A stretch of DNA of 64,000 nucleotides from Polaromonas sp. (GCA_013298945.1 JAAFJR010000005.1:124001-188000); one strand, 5' to 3'. Shown: positions 25,750-35,207, counted from the first letter of the stretch. The notes: generated by a model not told the origin, from the sequence alone. Numbers and translations are program-made.

Positions 25750-26499
25750 ATGAAAGTCTTGGTCGCAGTCAAACGCGTTGTTGATTACAACGTCAAAGTT
25801 CGTGTGAAATCGGACAATACAGGCGTCGATATCGCCAATGTCAAAATGAGCATGAACCCCTTTGACGAAATCGCCGTTGAAGAAGCCGTGCGATTGAAAG
25901 AAAAAGGCGTTGTGACCGAGATCATCGCTGTGTCTTGCGGTATCACCCAATGCTCAGAAACACTGCGCACAGCGATGGCCATAGGAGCAGACCGTGCCAT
26001 TTTGGTGGAAACCGCTGAAGAACTACAACCTTTGGCTGTTGCAAAACTACTCAAAGCTTTGGTCGACAAAGAGCAGCCAGGCCTCATCATTTTGGGCAAG
26101 CAAGCCATTGATGACGATTGCAACCAAACGGGTCAAATGCTCGCAGCCTTGGGCGATATGCCACAAGCGACTTTTGCATCTAAAGTTGAAGTTGCTGACG
26201 GTAAAGCCACGGTCTCTCGTGAAGTTGACGGCGGTATGGAAACCTTGTCTATCAGCCTGCCAGCCGTGATCACGACTGATTTGCGCCTGAACGAACCACG
26301 CTACGTCACATTGCCTAACATCATGAAGGCGAAGAAAAAACAGCTTGATATCTTTAAGCCTGAAGACTTGGGTGTGGATGTCAGCCCTCGTATCAAAACC
26401 CTCAAAGTGTCAGAGCCACCAAAGCGCAGCGCCGGTATCAAAGTGCCTGATGTGGCCACACTCGTTGCTAAATTGAAAACCGAAGCCAAAGTGCTCTAA
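25750..26499 (+). CDS. etfB: Electron transfer flavoprotein beta subunit
   Basis: Start is the ATG at 25750 with AAGGAG upstream ([19 protein letters not shown]). 249 residues. EtfB hallmarks: [35 protein letters not shown] and the C-terminal [20 protein letters not shown] recognition-loop region that docks acyl-CoA dehydrogenases. With EtfA it carries electrons from acyl-CoA dehydrogenases to ETF-ubiquinone oxidoreductase. It forms an operon with etfA and probably the acyl-CoA dehydrogenase downstream. Confidence 0.96.
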   Translation: MKVLVAVKRVVDYNVKVRVKSDNTGVDIANVKMSMNPFDEIAVEEAVRLKEKGVVTEIIAVSCGITQCSETLRTAMAIGADRAILVETAEELQPLAVAKLLKALVDKEQPGLIILGKQAIDDDCNQTGQMLAALGDMPQATFASKVEVADGKATVSREVDGGMETLSISLPAVITTDLRLNEPRYVTLPNIMKAKKKQLDIFKPEDLGVDVSPRIKTLKVSEPPKRSAGIKVPDVATLVAKLKTEAKVL

Positions 26500-26533
26500 A
26501 GCATTGTTCTGAATCTCTTAAGGAATCAACATC

Positions 26534-27466
26534 ATGACATCTCTAGTAATCGCAGAACACGACAACGCCTCCATCAAACCCGCCACCCTCAATACCGTGA
26601 CTGCAGCTTTGCAATGCGGTGGTGATGTGCATGTGCTGGTCGCAGGCTCAAATGCTGGTGCAGCCGCTGCGGCAGCTGCTCAAATCGCTGGTGTGACCAA
26701 GGTCTTGCACGCAGAAGACGCAGGTTTAGCCCACGGTTTGGCAGAAAACGTAGCTGCTCAAGTTTTGGCTATCGCCAGTAACTACAGCCACATCTTATTT
26801 CCAGCAACAGCGAGCGGTAAAAACGTCGCTCCTCGCGTTGCCGCAAAATTGGATGTGGGACAAATATCTGACATCACCAAGGTTGACAGCCCAGACACCT
26901 TTGAGCGCCCCATTTACGCAGGTAATGCAATTGCCACCGTGCAAAGCTTGGATGCTACAAAGGTCATGACTGTGCGTACCACTGGATTCGATGCAGCCAG
27001 CATAAATGCTGCCTCAGCAGCTATTGAAACAGTAGCAAATATTGCAGCCAATACTAAGTCAATATTCATGGGCAGCGAAATCGCTAAGAACGATAGGCCT
27101 GAATTGACCGCAGCCAAAATCATTGTCAGCGGTGGCCGTGCTTTGGGAAGCAGCGAGAAGTTCACGGAAGTTATGACGCCTTTGGCAGACAAGCTGGGTG
27201 CAGCCATGGGTGCATCACGCGCCGCGGTGGACGCGGGCTATGCGCCAAACGATTGGCAAGTCGGCCAAACCGGCAAAATCGTCGCGCCGCAACTTTACAT
27301 TGCAGCAGGCATCAGCGGCGCGATTCAGCATTTGGCGGGCATGAAGGACAGCAAAGTCATCGTCGCCATCAACAAAGACGAAGAAGCGCCGATTTTCTCG
27401 GTGGCTGATTACGGCTTGGTGGCTGACTTGTTCACGGCTGTGCCTGAGCTGGTGTCAGCGCTGTAA
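26534..27466 (+). CDS. etfA: Electron transfer flavoprotein alpha subunit
   Basis: 310 residues. The C-terminal FAD-binding half is clear: VSGGRALGSSEKFTEVMTPL, GYAPNDWQVGQTGKIVAP, LYIAAGISGAIQHLAGM and NKDEEAPIFSVADYGLVADL. GGAA precedes the ATG. It follows etfB by 34 bases and precedes an acyl-CoA dehydrogenase gene, the functional partner. Confidence 0.96.
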   Translation: MTSLVIAEHDNASIKPATLNTVTAALQCGGDVHVLVAGSNAGAAAAAAAQIAGVTKVLHAEDAGLAHGLAENVAAQVLAIASNYSHILFPATASGKNVAPRVAAKLDVGQISDITKVDSPDTFERPIYAGNAIATVQSLDATKVMTVRTTGFDAASINAASAAIETVANIAANTKSIFMGSEIAKNDRPELTAAKIIVSGGRALGSSEKFTEVMTPLADKLGAAMGASRAAVDAGYAPNDWQVGQTGKIVAPQLYIAAGISGAIQHLAGMKDSKVIVAINKDEEAPIFSVADYGLVADLFTAVPELVSAL

Positions 27467-27529
27467 TTATTCTACGCACGCATCAAAACTTAACTTTTCT
27501 CAACTCTATTTACTAATAGGCAACCCGTC

Positions 27530-29323
27530 ATGACCTACCGCGCACCTGTGAAAGACATGTTGTTCGACATGCAACATTTGGCCAATATTGAGCAAGTGGC
27601 GCAGTTGCCAGGGTTTGAAGATGCGGGTTTTGACACTGCCCAAGCTGTGCTGGAAGAGTGCGCAAAATTCAGTGAAGGCGTGCTCAGCCCGCTGAATTGG
27701 GAAGGCGATAAAAACCCTTCTAGCTGGAAAAATGGCGTGGTAACAGCCACGCCGGGTTTCAAAGAAGCGTATAAACAGTTTGCTGAAGGTGGTTGGCAGG
27801 GTTTGCAGCATCCACAAGATTTTGGCGGTCAAGGCTTGCCGAAAACCATTGGGTCTGCTTGCGGCGAAATGCTCAATAGCGCCAACATGAGCTTTGCGCT
27901 TTGCCCACTGCTCAGCGATGGCGCGATTGAGGCGTTGTTAACTGCAGGGTCTGATGACCTGAAAGCCATCTACCTTGAAAACTTGGTCAGCGGCAAATGG
28001 ACCGGCACCATGAATCTGACCGAGCCACAAGCTGGTAGCGATTTGGCTGCAGTACGCACCCGCGCCGAGCCGCAACCGGACGGCACCTACAAGGTGTTTG
28101 GCACCAAGATTTATATTACATGGGGCGAGCATGACGTGGCTGAGAACATCATTCATCTGGTGCTGGCTCGGGTGGTAGGTGCGCCCGAGGGGGTGAAGGG
28201 TATTAGCTTGTTCGTCGTCCCTAAATTCATGGTTAACAAAGATGGTTCGCTGGGTGCGCGCAACGATGTGCACTGCGTCAGCATCGAACACAAAATGGGC
28301 ATCAAAGCCAGCCCGACCGCTGTGCTGCAGTATGGTGACCATGGGGGGGGTGTGGGCTACCTAGTAGGCCAAGAAAACCGTGGCCTAGAGTACATGTTCA
28401 TCATGATGAATGCGGCCCGTTTCGGTGTGGGTGTGCAGGGCATTGCGATTGCCGAGCGCGCCTATCAAAAAGCCGTTCAATTTGCCAAAGACCGTGTGCA
28501 GAGTCGTCCGGTGGATGGCTCCATCGCCGCTAGTGCACCCATCATCTACCACCCCGACGTGAAACGTATGCTCATGACCATGCGTGCCTACACCGAAGGC
28601 TGTCGTGCCATGGCGATTAGTTCTGCCGCTGCATATGACGCTTCGCACCATCATCCAGATGCGGAAGTACGCAAACAAAACTTGGCTTTTTACGAATTCA
28701 TGGTGCCGTTGATCAAAGGTTATAGCACTGAGATGAGCTTAGAAGTGACAAGTCTTGGCGTGCAAGTCCATGGTGGCATGGGTTTCATTGAAGAAACCGG
28801 TGCAGCGCAGTATTACCGAGATGCCAAAATTTTGACTATATATGAAGGTACGACAGCTATTCAGGCTAACGACCTCGTAGGTCGTAAAACCGCACGCGAT
28901 GGTGGTCAAACTGCCAAAGGTATCGCCGCTCAAATTGAAGTGACGGAAGCTGAGTTAGCTCAAAGTGGAAGCGCAGCTGCCAGCGTAGTCTTAAAACACC
29001 TTACCGCCGCGCGCTTGGCATTCATTGATGTCGTTAATTTTGTGGCCGGAAACACGAAAGCATCGCCTAACGCTGTGTTCTCAGGTAGCGTGCCTTATCT
29101 GATGTTAGCTGGAAACTTGATGGCTGGCTGGCAAATGGCTCGTAGCTTGTTGGTTGCTGAAAGTCAAATTGCATCTGGAAGCGACGATGTTGCTTTCATG
29201 CAAGCCAAAATCATCACTGCTCAGTTTTATGCGGAACACTTGCTTTGCAAAGTGCCGGGTATGCGCGGCAGCATTGTGGACGGTGCTGCATCCGTGACAG
29301 CACTTGCGCTTGAATCGTTTTAA
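27530..29323 (+). CDS. Acyl-CoA dehydrogenase (FadE/DmdC-like, long form)
   Basis: 597 residues, the longer class with an extra C-terminal domain. FAD- and substrate-binding motifs: MNLTEPQAGSDLAAVRTRA and KIYITWGEHD; the active-site Glu is in the ILTIYEGTTAIQANDLVGRK segment. It oxidises acyl-CoA to enoyl-CoA, passing electrons to the EtfAB proteins encoded immediately upstream. A run of eight G (28343-28350) encodes part of HGGGVGYLVG. Confidence 0.93.
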   Translation: MTYRAPVKDMLFDMQHLANIEQVAQLPGFEDAGFDTAQAVLEECAKFSEGVLSPLNWEGDKNPSSWKNGVVTATPGFKEAYKQFAEGGWQGLQHPQDFGGQGLPKTIGSACGEMLNSANMSFALCPLLSDGAIEALLTAGSDDLKAIYLENLVSGKWTGTMNLTEPQAGSDLAAVRTRAEPQPDGTYKVFGTKIYITWGEHDVAENIIHLVLARVVGAPEGVKGISLFVVPKFMVNKDGSLGARNDVHCVSIEHKMGIKASPTAVLQYGDHGGGVGYLVGQENRGLEYMFIMMNAARFGVGVQGIAIAERAYQKAVQFAKDRVQSRPVDGSIAASAPIIYHPDVKRMLMTMRAYTEGCRAMAISSAAAYDASHHHPDAEVRKQNLAFYEFMVPLIKGYSTEMSLEVTSLGVQVHGGMGFIEETGAAQYYRDAKILTIYEGTTAIQANDLVGRKTARDGGQTAKGIAAQIEVTEAELAQSGSAAASVVLKHLTAARLAFIDVVNFVAGNTKASPNAVFSGSVPYLMLAGNLMAGWQMARSLLVAESQIASGSDDVAFMQAKIITAQFYAEHLLCKVPGMRGSIVDGAASVTALALESF

Positions 29324-29353
29324 GATTGATGATAGCTGTTTTAATTATTAATT

Positions 29354-29403
29354 TGCTATATTTTGAATAGCGTTTCAGGCAATAAATACGCCGGCTAGAG
29401 CCA
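29354..29403 (-). repeat. Dispersed element, copy 8
   Basis: TGCTATATTTTGAATAGC hairpin, then CAGGCAATAAATACGCCGGC, a full consensus copy in minus orientation between acd and the nitronate monooxygenase gene. Confidence 0.87.
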
Positions 29404-29446
29404 AATAACCCATTTTTTTAGTGTAAATCTACTATTGGAGACCCGA

Positions 29447-30412
29447 ATGTCAAGATTGCCTGGAGCCCTTAACCATTTACCGCTGCCCATCATCGGTTCA
29501 CCGCTGTTCATCATTAGCAATCCTAAGCTCGTCATCGCTCAGTGCATTGCTGGCGTCGTCGGCTCTATGCCTGCTCTCAACGCAAGACCTGCCGAGCAGT
29601 TAGAAGAATGGTTGATTGAAATCACCGAAGCTTTAGCCGCTTACAACAATGCCAATCCAGACAAACCAGCAGCGCCTTTTGCTATCAACCAAATCGTGCA
29701 TAAGTCGAACGATCGTCTTGAGCACGACATGCAGATGTGTGTCAAATATAAGGTGCCTATCATCATCACCAGCTTGGGCGCGCGGGAAGACATCAATGCT
29801 GCTGCCCACAGCTATGGCGGTGTGGTGTTGCACGATATCATCAACAACAAGCATGCCCGTAAAGCGATTGAAAAGGGAGCAGACGGATTGATCGCTGTTG
29901 CTGCAGGCGCTGGCGGCCACGCGGGTGTGAAGAGCCCGTTTGCGTTGATCCAAGAAATCCGTCAGTGGTTTGATGGCCCTGTTGCGTTGAGCGGTTCCAT
30001 TTCAACAGGTTCAGCCGTCCTAGCCGCTCAAGCCATGGGTGCAGACTTTGCCTACATTGGTTCCGCCTTCATCGCCACAGAAGAAGCTCGTGCCGCAGAC
30101 GCCTATAAACAGTCGATTGTGGACAGTAATTCTGACGACATCGTTTACAGCAACTTGTTCACCGGTGTGCATGGCAATTACCTTGCACCATCGATTCGCA
30201 ACGCAGGCATGGATCCAGACAATTTGGAAGTCAGCGACCCGAGCAAGATGAACTTTGGCGGTGACAAATCCAAAGCCTGGAAAGACATTTGGGGCTGTGG
30301 CCAAGGCATTGGTGCCATCACCAAAGTGCAAAGCACCGCAGATTATGTAGCGCAGTTGAAGCGTGAGTATCAAGAAGCACGCAGCAAATTGATGCAGCGC
30401 AAGTATGCCTAA
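29447..30412 (+). CDS. Nitronate monooxygenase (2-nitropropane dioxygenase family)
   Basis: 321 residues from the ATG at 29447, which has TTGGAG upstream; an in-frame TTG at 29435 would add four residues. FMN-binding TIM-barrel motifs: PLPIIGSPLFIISNPKLV, AAGAGGHAG and GPVALSGSISTGSAVLAAQAMGADFAYIGSAF. It oxidises alkyl nitronates; a promiscuous or detoxifying role is usual. Same strand as the etf/acd genes, but separated from them by a dispersed-element copy. Confidence 0.9.
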   Translation: MSRLPGALNHLPLPIIGSPLFIISNPKLVIAQCIAGVVGSMPALNARPAEQLEEWLIEITEALAAYNNANPDKPAAPFAINQIVHKSNDRLEHDMQMCVKYKVPIIITSLGAREDINAAAHSYGGVVLHDIINNKHARKAIEKGADGLIAVAAGAGGHAGVKSPFALIQEIRQWFDGPVALSGSISTGSAVLAAQAMGADFAYIGSAFIATEEARAADAYKQSIVDSNSDDIVYSNLFTGVHGNYLAPSIRNAGMDPDNLEVSDPSKMNFGGDKSKAWKDIWGCGQGIGAITKVQSTADYVAQLKREYQEARSKLMQRKYA

Positions 30413-30449
30413 TCACATCGCAGATTGCTCCGTCAATTTGTTGCGCTTA

Positions 30450-31451
30450 TCAATACGTCAACTCCCTCGCCTTGCCCCAAAACACACGGTACATAAAGAC
30501 CGTGTAGCCGATGATGGCAGGCAGGGTGATGGCAACACCAACGAACAAAATCGTGAGTGACTCCGTCGCGCTGGCGGCTTGCCAGACGGACATGCGGTCG
30601 ATCACGATGTAGGGGAACAAGCTGTATGCTAACCCAAAAAATGCCATGATGAAAATCAGCACGGTTGACGCGAAGACAATCCAACCGTAACCCGCCTGCA
30701 CAACTTTGGGACTGAACAAGACATGCCGAATGGCAAAGAAGGTAGCCACGCAGATTAGCGGAATCGGCAGCAGCGCAAACAACTCAGGAAAAGAAAACCA
30801 TTTGGCAAATACGGTAGCGCTGACCATGGGTGTTGCCAATGAAATGCCTGCTAGAGCGATACCCATGGGCCATAAAAAAGCTTGTCCCCAAACCGCAGCC
30901 TTGGCTTGCAAGTTGTCGCTGGTTTTCATGATCAGCCAGCCCGCACCCAGCATGGCGTAGGCGGCGGGAAGTGTCAGGGCAATGCCCGCGCTGAACATCA
31001 GTGGCCAAAAAGTGTCAGAGAATCCTGTGATGTAGCTGCCTAGCATCCAGCCTTGCGAAACTGCCATCACATACGATCCTATGGCGAAGATACGATTCCA
31101 AAACGGTTTGTGAATCGCAGGTGCTTTGACCCGAAAGTCAAATGCCACACCACGCAAAATTAAGCCGATCAACATGATGGCAACCGGCAGGTACAAAGCT
31201 GTGAGAACCACGCCGTGTGCCAATGGGAAGGCGGTAAGCAACACGCCCACGCCCAGCACCAGCCAGGTTTCATTGGCATCCCAAAATGGGCCGATGCTGG
31301 AGATCATCACATCTTTGTCTGCGTCATCGGCAAAAGGCAGCAAAATGCCCACACCCATGTCGTAGCCGTCCAGCACCACATAAATCAGCAGCGCCAAACC
31401 CATCACGGCCATAAAAATCAAGGGGGCGAGGTAGCTCCAGGTCAGTTCCAT
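30450..31451 (-). CDS. cydB: Cytochrome bd-type ubiquinol oxidase subunit II
   Basis: 333 residues with eight or nine membrane segments. It opens with the family sequence YVVLDGYDMGVGILLPFADDADKD, followed by SIGPFWDANETWLVLGVGVLLTAFP. CydB supports haem assembly with CydA. The single base between cydA stop and cydB start indicates tight coupling. No small CydX-like subunit gene was found next to it. Confidence 0.95.
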   Translation of the reverse strand: MELTWSYLAPLIFMAVMGLALLIYVVLDGYDMGVGILLPFADDADKDVMISSIGPFWDANETWLVLGVGVLLTAFPLAHGVVLTALYLPVAIMLIGLILRGVAFDFRVKAPAIHKPFWNRIFAIGSYVMAVSQGWMLGSYITGFSDTFWPLMFSAGIALTLPAAYAMLGAGWLIMKTSDNLQAKAAVWGQAFLWPMGIALAGISLATPMVSATVFAKWFSFPELFALLPIPLICVATFFAIRHVLFSPKVVQAGYGWIVFASTVLIFIMAFFGLAYSLFPYIVIDRMSVWQAASATESLTILFVGVAITLPAIIGYTVFMYRVFWGKARELTY

Positions 31452-31452
31452 A

Positions 31453-32841
31453 TCAAGCTCCTTGGTGTTTGGGTGTTGCTAGCTCGACTGCCTTACTCGC
31501 AAGTGTTCCCGCATCTACAAACTTGGGTGGATGCTCGGCCATGTACTTCAGCACCCCAATGTAAGCGGCCAGCAGCATCAGGTAGACCGTCAAATAGGTC
31601 ACAAATGTCACCATCACCATCGGCGACGAATGTTGGGTCACAACATCGGCTGTTTTGAGCAAACCATACACGATGAAGGGCTGACGGCCAATCTCCGTCA
31701 CATACCAGCCCGCCAGCGTGGCCACCCAGCCAGAGAATGTCATGGCTGCCAAGACGTAGAGTTGCGATTTAGCTAGGATTTTTTTATGGTGAAATAAAGT
31801 CCAAGCACAGCTCCAAGACACCGCCAACATTAAAAAACCTAGGCCAACCATGATGCGGAATGCCCAAAAAACCGGAGCCACTGGTGGATGCTTGCCTTCA
31901 AACTCGTTGAGGCCTTTGATTTCACCGTCCGCATCGTGCAACAAAATCAGGCTGGCCGCTTTGGGGATTTCGATGGCGTAGAGGGTTTTCTTTTCCTTCT
32001 CGCTCGGGAAGCCAAACAGCGTCAGTGGCGCACCTTTCTCGGTGTGCCAAATGCCTTCAATCGCGGCAATTTTGGCGGGCTGGTGCTTCAGGGTGTTGAG
32101 GCCATGCGCATCACCCATCAAAATCTGCAGCGGAATGGCGATGCTGGCTGCAATGATGGCCGTGTGCAAGGCCTTACGTGTACCAGCGGTGGCAGTGCCT
32201 TTGATAATCTGCCAAGCGCTCAAGCCAGCCATTAAAAACGAAGCGGTCAGCATGGACGCCAACAGCATGTGCCCAAAACGGTAGGGAAAGGAGGGGTTGA
32301 AAACGATAGCAAACCAGTCTTTGGCAAAAAACTTGCCGTCAACAATCTCGTAACCCGCCGGGGTTTGCATCCATGAATCTAAACTCAAGATCCAAAACGC
32401 TGACATGGTGGTTCCAATCGCAACCATCACCGTAGCTAGCAGGTGAATACGTTTGGACACACGGTTGCGGCCAAACAGCATGATTCCCAAGAAAGTTGCC
32501 TCTAAAAAGAAAGCAGTCAGCACCTCGTAGCCGAGCAATGGGCCAGAGATATTGCCTGTTTTCTCCATGAAACCCGGCCAGTTCGTGCCAAACTGGAAGC
32601 TCATGGTGATGCCAGAAACCACACCCAGCGCAAAGGTCAAGGCAAATACTTTGGTCCAAAAATAATAAGCCTCTTCCCAAGTGCTGGAGAGGGCGGTATC
32701 TTGACCCGCTTGCTGGGTGGCCATCACGCGGATGCGAAAAAACAGCAGCAGCCAGCACATGGCAATCGTGATGGTGGGGAACAAGATATGAAAACTCATG
32801 TTTGCTGCAAACTGCAGTCGCGACAGAATCAGGGTATCCAT
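31453..32841 (-). CDS. cydA: Cytochrome bd-type ubiquinol oxidase subunit I (CIO type)
   Basis: 462 residues. The first segment has LSRLQFAANMSFHILFPTITIAMCW with the haem-ligand His. The quinol-binding Q-loop is short and carries GDAHGLNTLKHQPAKIAAIEG and HPPVAPVFWAFRIMVGLG, which places it in the cyanide-insensitive (CIO) subgroup rather than E. coli CydA. It oxidises ubiquinol and reduces oxygen to water at high affinity. Regulated most probably by the adjacent GbsR-type protein. Confidence 0.95.
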   Translation of the reverse strand: MDTLILSRLQFAANMSFHILFPTITIAMCWLLLFFRIRVMATQQAGQDTALSSTWEEAYYFWTKVFALTFALGVVSGITMSFQFGTNWPGFMEKTGNISGPLLGYEVLTAFFLEATFLGIMLFGRNRVSKRIHLLATVMVAIGTTMSAFWILSLDSWMQTPAGYEIVDGKFFAKDWFAIVFNPSFPYRFGHMLLASMLTASFLMAGLSAWQIIKGTATAGTRKALHTAIIAASIAIPLQILMGDAHGLNTLKHQPAKIAAIEGIWHTEKGAPLTLFGFPSEKEKKTLYAIEIPKAASLILLHDADGEIKGLNEFEGKHPPVAPVFWAFRIMVGLGFLMLAVSWSCAWTLFHHKKILAKSQLYVLAAMTFSGWVATLAGWYVTEIGRQPFIVYGLLKTADVVTQHSSPMVMVTFVTYLTVYLMLLAAYIGVLKYMAEHPPKFVDAGTLASKAVELATPKHQGA

Positions 32842-32850
32842 GATGAGTCC

Positions 32851-33420
32851 TTATTTGCGGCCAGCGCCAGTTAATCGATCTTTGAACTCCAACACTTTCG
32901 TCACCGTAGAGCCCATGCCCATCAGCTGTTTGGCGGTTTCTGGTGCGAGTTTTTGGACATCGTCAAACCAAGTCATCAGCTTGTCAATCAGGTCATGCAT
33001 CTCACGCATGCGAGCTTGGGCATGCTGCTCTTCGCTGCTCACAGGCTCCTCCAGCAGAGCCATGCGTAGCATCGACAGCGTCGGTTCAATCTCGCGGCGG
33101 CGGCGCTCTTCGGCCAAGGCTCTGAAAATCTCCCACACATCGGCGGGCGCTTCAAAGTATTCACGGCGGTCACCGGCTTGATGGCTGAGTTTGACGAGCC
33201 GCCAAGACTGCAGCTCTTTGAGCCCCATGCTGACGTTGGAGCGTGAAAACGCCAGGGTTTCAGCAATCTCATCTGCATTCAAAGCCCGTTTGGAGATAAA
33301 AATCAGCGCATAAATCTGCCCGACGGTGCGGTTAATGCCCCATTTGCTGCCCATTTCGCCAAAGTGGGCGACGAATTGGCGGTTTAGCGGCGGGAGTGTA
33401 GAGGTGAGGAAATCAGTCAT
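32851..33420 (-). CDS. GbsR/MarR-type transcriptional regulator of cydAB
   Basis: 189 residues. Winged-helix region: INRTVGQIYALIFISKRALNADEIAETLAFSRSNVSMGLKELQSWRLV, the GbsR arrangement. It is encoded 9 bases upstream of cydA on the same strand. A perfect 26-base palindrome sits 24 bases upstream of its start, a natural autoregulatory operator for a dimeric MarR-type protein. The effector is unknown; control of the bd oxidase is inferred from the arrangement. Confidence 0.87.
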   Translation of the reverse strand: MTDFLTSTLPPLNRQFVAHFGEMGSKWGINRTVGQIYALIFISKRALNADEIAETLAFSRSNVSMGLKELQSWRLVKLSHQAGDRREYFEAPADVWEIFRALAEERRRREIEPTLSMLRMALLEEPVSSEEQHAQARMREMHDLIDKLMTWFDDVQKLAPETAKQLMGMGSTVTKVLEFKDRLTGAGRK

Positions 33421-33443
33421 GCCACGATTGTCTGCTGGTTTCC

Positions 33444-33469
33444 GAATTTTCAGTAATTACTGAAAATTC
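33444..33469. promoter_or_regulatory. Perfect 26-bp palindrome, probable regulator operator
   Basis: GAATTTTCAGTAA is followed immediately by its exact reverse complement. The core is CAGTAATTACTG, with an additional TTCAGTA half-site continuing to 33473. It lies upstream of the GbsR-cydAB operon. Confidence 0.8.
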
Positions 33470-33559
33470 AGTAGACTGATTCATAAGGGTATTCACTTAA
33501 TTTTTTGTTTTCCTGTTAATTTGGATGCTTGATTAGTCATCGGTCTTCTATACTATATA

Positions 33560-33575
33560 CTGTACAAATAAACAG
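33560..33575. promoter_or_regulatory. LexA (SOS) box
   Basis: CTGTACAAATAAACAG fits CTGT-N8-ACAG exactly and is preceded by TA, close to the E. coli-type LexA consensus. It lies 137 bases upstream of the Y-family polymerase gene, a classic SOS target. Confidence 0.75.
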
Positions 33576-33634
33576 TTAAATAAACTTTAAATGTGTTAAA
33601 TAACTCGTATAAAGTTTAAGCATAAATTAACATT

Positions 33635-33683
33635 TGCTATGAATTTAATAGCAGCTTAGGCAATAAATACAACGGATACAGCC
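33635..33683 (-). repeat. Dispersed element, copy 9
   Basis: TGCTATGAATTTAATAGC hairpin followed by TTAGGCAATAAATACAACGG. Lies between the LexA box and the polymerase start. Confidence 0.8.
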
Positions 33684-33711
33684 ATATTTATGCTATTTTT
33701 GCATTTCCTAT

Positions 33712-34968
33712 ATGCTCCGCACGCTTTTTGTCGACTTTAACGCTTACTTTGCCTCGGTCGAGCAGCAAATCAACCCAAACCTGCGCGGGCGACCCGTTGG
33801 CGTGGTGCCGGTGATGGCCGAGACATCATGCTGCATTGCAGCCAGCTACGAGGCAAAAGCCTATGGCATTAAAACAGGCACGAGCGTGGCAGATGCCAAG
33901 CGGCTTTGCCCTGAAATTAAGCTCGTTGTTGGAAGGCACGAGGTCTATGTGGATTTTCATCAGCGGGCAGTGGCTGCGGTAGAGCGGATTGCGCCAGTTC
34001 GTCAGGTGATGAGTATCGACGAGATGGAATGCGAATTAACGGGCTCATGGCAAGGACGAGAAAAGGCCATTTGGATTGCCGGACGTATCAAAAAGGAACT
34101 GCGTGATAGTGTGGGTGTGTGCATGCGTAGCTCCATAGGTATTGCCCCAAACACCATGCTTGGCAAGCTGGCATCGGATATGCAAAAACCCAATGGCTTG
34201 ACTGTACTGGAGCAGGCGGATATCCCAGTCAAATTGTTGCACTTGAAGCCCTCAGCCATCAGTGGCGTGGGGCCGCGCATGGTGCAACGCTTGGAGAAAG
34301 CAAACATCATCACCATGGCTGATCTGTACGCTGCCCCGCGCGATGTGCTGCATACCGTTTGGGGCGGGGTAGGTGGTGACGAGATGTACGACAAGTTACG
34401 TGGTCAGTGGTATGAGCCCCGCGAGGTGGTCACGCGTACTTTAGGGCACTCGCATGTACTACCGCCTGAACTGCGTAATGCTGAGGGGGCATGGAATGTC
34501 CTGAACCGGCTCACTCAAAAAGCCGCTATGCGTTTACGCAAACAAGGTTTTTATGCGACTGGGATGAGCGTGTTTGTAAAAGGCAGACGCATTGGCGATA
34601 TGAAATCTGGCCGCCAGCGCGACACCACGTTTTGTGAAACGCAAGACACAGCTTTCTTTTTGCGCGTGTTGGCCAAGCTGTGGAGCAAGCCTGCAGGGCA
34701 AGGTTTGATCTTACAGCCCATGCCTTTGGCTGTGGGCTTGACGTTTTTCGGCTTAGTTCCCGCAGCGCAGCATACGCCGACTTTGTTTGAAGCGAATGTC
34801 GGTGTTGCATCAACGATCAACCGTAGCCGTTTGTCTGCAGCAGTAGACAACATCAACCGTTTGTATGGCAAAAATGCTTTGTACTACGCTAGCGCCCATG
34901 GCGCGCTAGACAATGCGCCTATGCGAATTGCTTTTACGCGGATTCCGCATATTGAGACTGAAAGGTAA
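33712..34968 (+). CDS. Y-family DNA polymerase (UmuC/DinB-like, stand-alone)
   Basis: 418 residues. The catalytic aspartate motif LFVDFNAYFASVEQ, the palm motif MSIDEME, KLASDMQKPNG and the helix-hairpin-helix region HLKPSAISGVGPRMVQRLEKANI are those of translesion polymerases. The palm motif lacks the usual following Ala-Tyr. Databases sometimes mislabel this family as ImpB. No umuD is adjacent. Error-prone bypass synthesis under SOS control is likely, given the LexA box upstream. No obvious Shine-Dalgarno sequence precedes the ATG. Confidence 0.9.
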   Translation: MLRTLFVDFNAYFASVEQQINPNLRGRPVGVVPVMAETSCCIAASYEAKAYGIKTGTSVADAKRLCPEIKLVVGRHEVYVDFHQRAVAAVERIAPVRQVMSIDEMECELTGSWQGREKAIWIAGRIKKELRDSVGVCMRSSIGIAPNTMLGKLASDMQKPNGLTVLEQADIPVKLLHLKPSAISGVGPRMVQRLEKANIITMADLYAAPRDVLHTVWGGVGGDEMYDKLRGQWYEPREVVTRTLGHSHVLPPELRNAEGAWNVLNRLTQKAAMRLRKQGFYATGMSVFVKGRRIGDMKSGRQRDTTFCETQDTAFFLRVLAKLWSKPAGQGLILQPMPLAVGLTFFGLVPAAQHTPTLFEANVGVASTINRSRLSAAVDNINRLYGKNALYYASAHGALDNAPMRIAFTRIPHIETER

Positions 34969-35019
34969 ACCTCAAAGCCTAGGAAACAAGGGAAAACACC
35001 GAGGCGGAAGGCTTAAAAC

Positions 35020-35027
35020 TGTATACA
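35020..35027. promoter_or_regulatory. TGTATACA operator candidate upstream of ABC importer (distal)
   Basis: TGTATACA palindrome in the context AACTGTATACAAAAA. Its centre is 105 bases from the near-copy at 35124, about ten helical turns. The same palindrome occurs at three promoters of the purine-degradation genes. Confidence 0.55.
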
Positions 35028-35123
35028 AAAATAAATAAAGCGCAGAATAATAAAAAAATTTTAAGCCTGTTTGGACTGATTTGAGGTTGTTTGTGTAGAA
35101 CTGGGTAAAAGTTGGCACTTAAA

Positions 35124-35133
35124 TTGCATACAA
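35124..35133. promoter_or_regulatory. TTGCATACAA operator candidate upstream of ABC importer (proximal)
   Basis: One mismatch from TTGTATACAA; lies 75 bases before the binding-protein start. Confidence 0.45.
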
Positions 35134-35207
35134 AAAATACATAAACAGTCTCGTTTTAAGTTTTGAATTTTTCCATGTTTCACTTTCTATTCTTCAGGAG
35201 CTTTGCT

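Noticed and set aside
33712-34968. Type VI secretion protein ImpB
   Set aside because: That label stems from a naming clash with the UV-protection ImpB; the protein has Y-family polymerase motifs.
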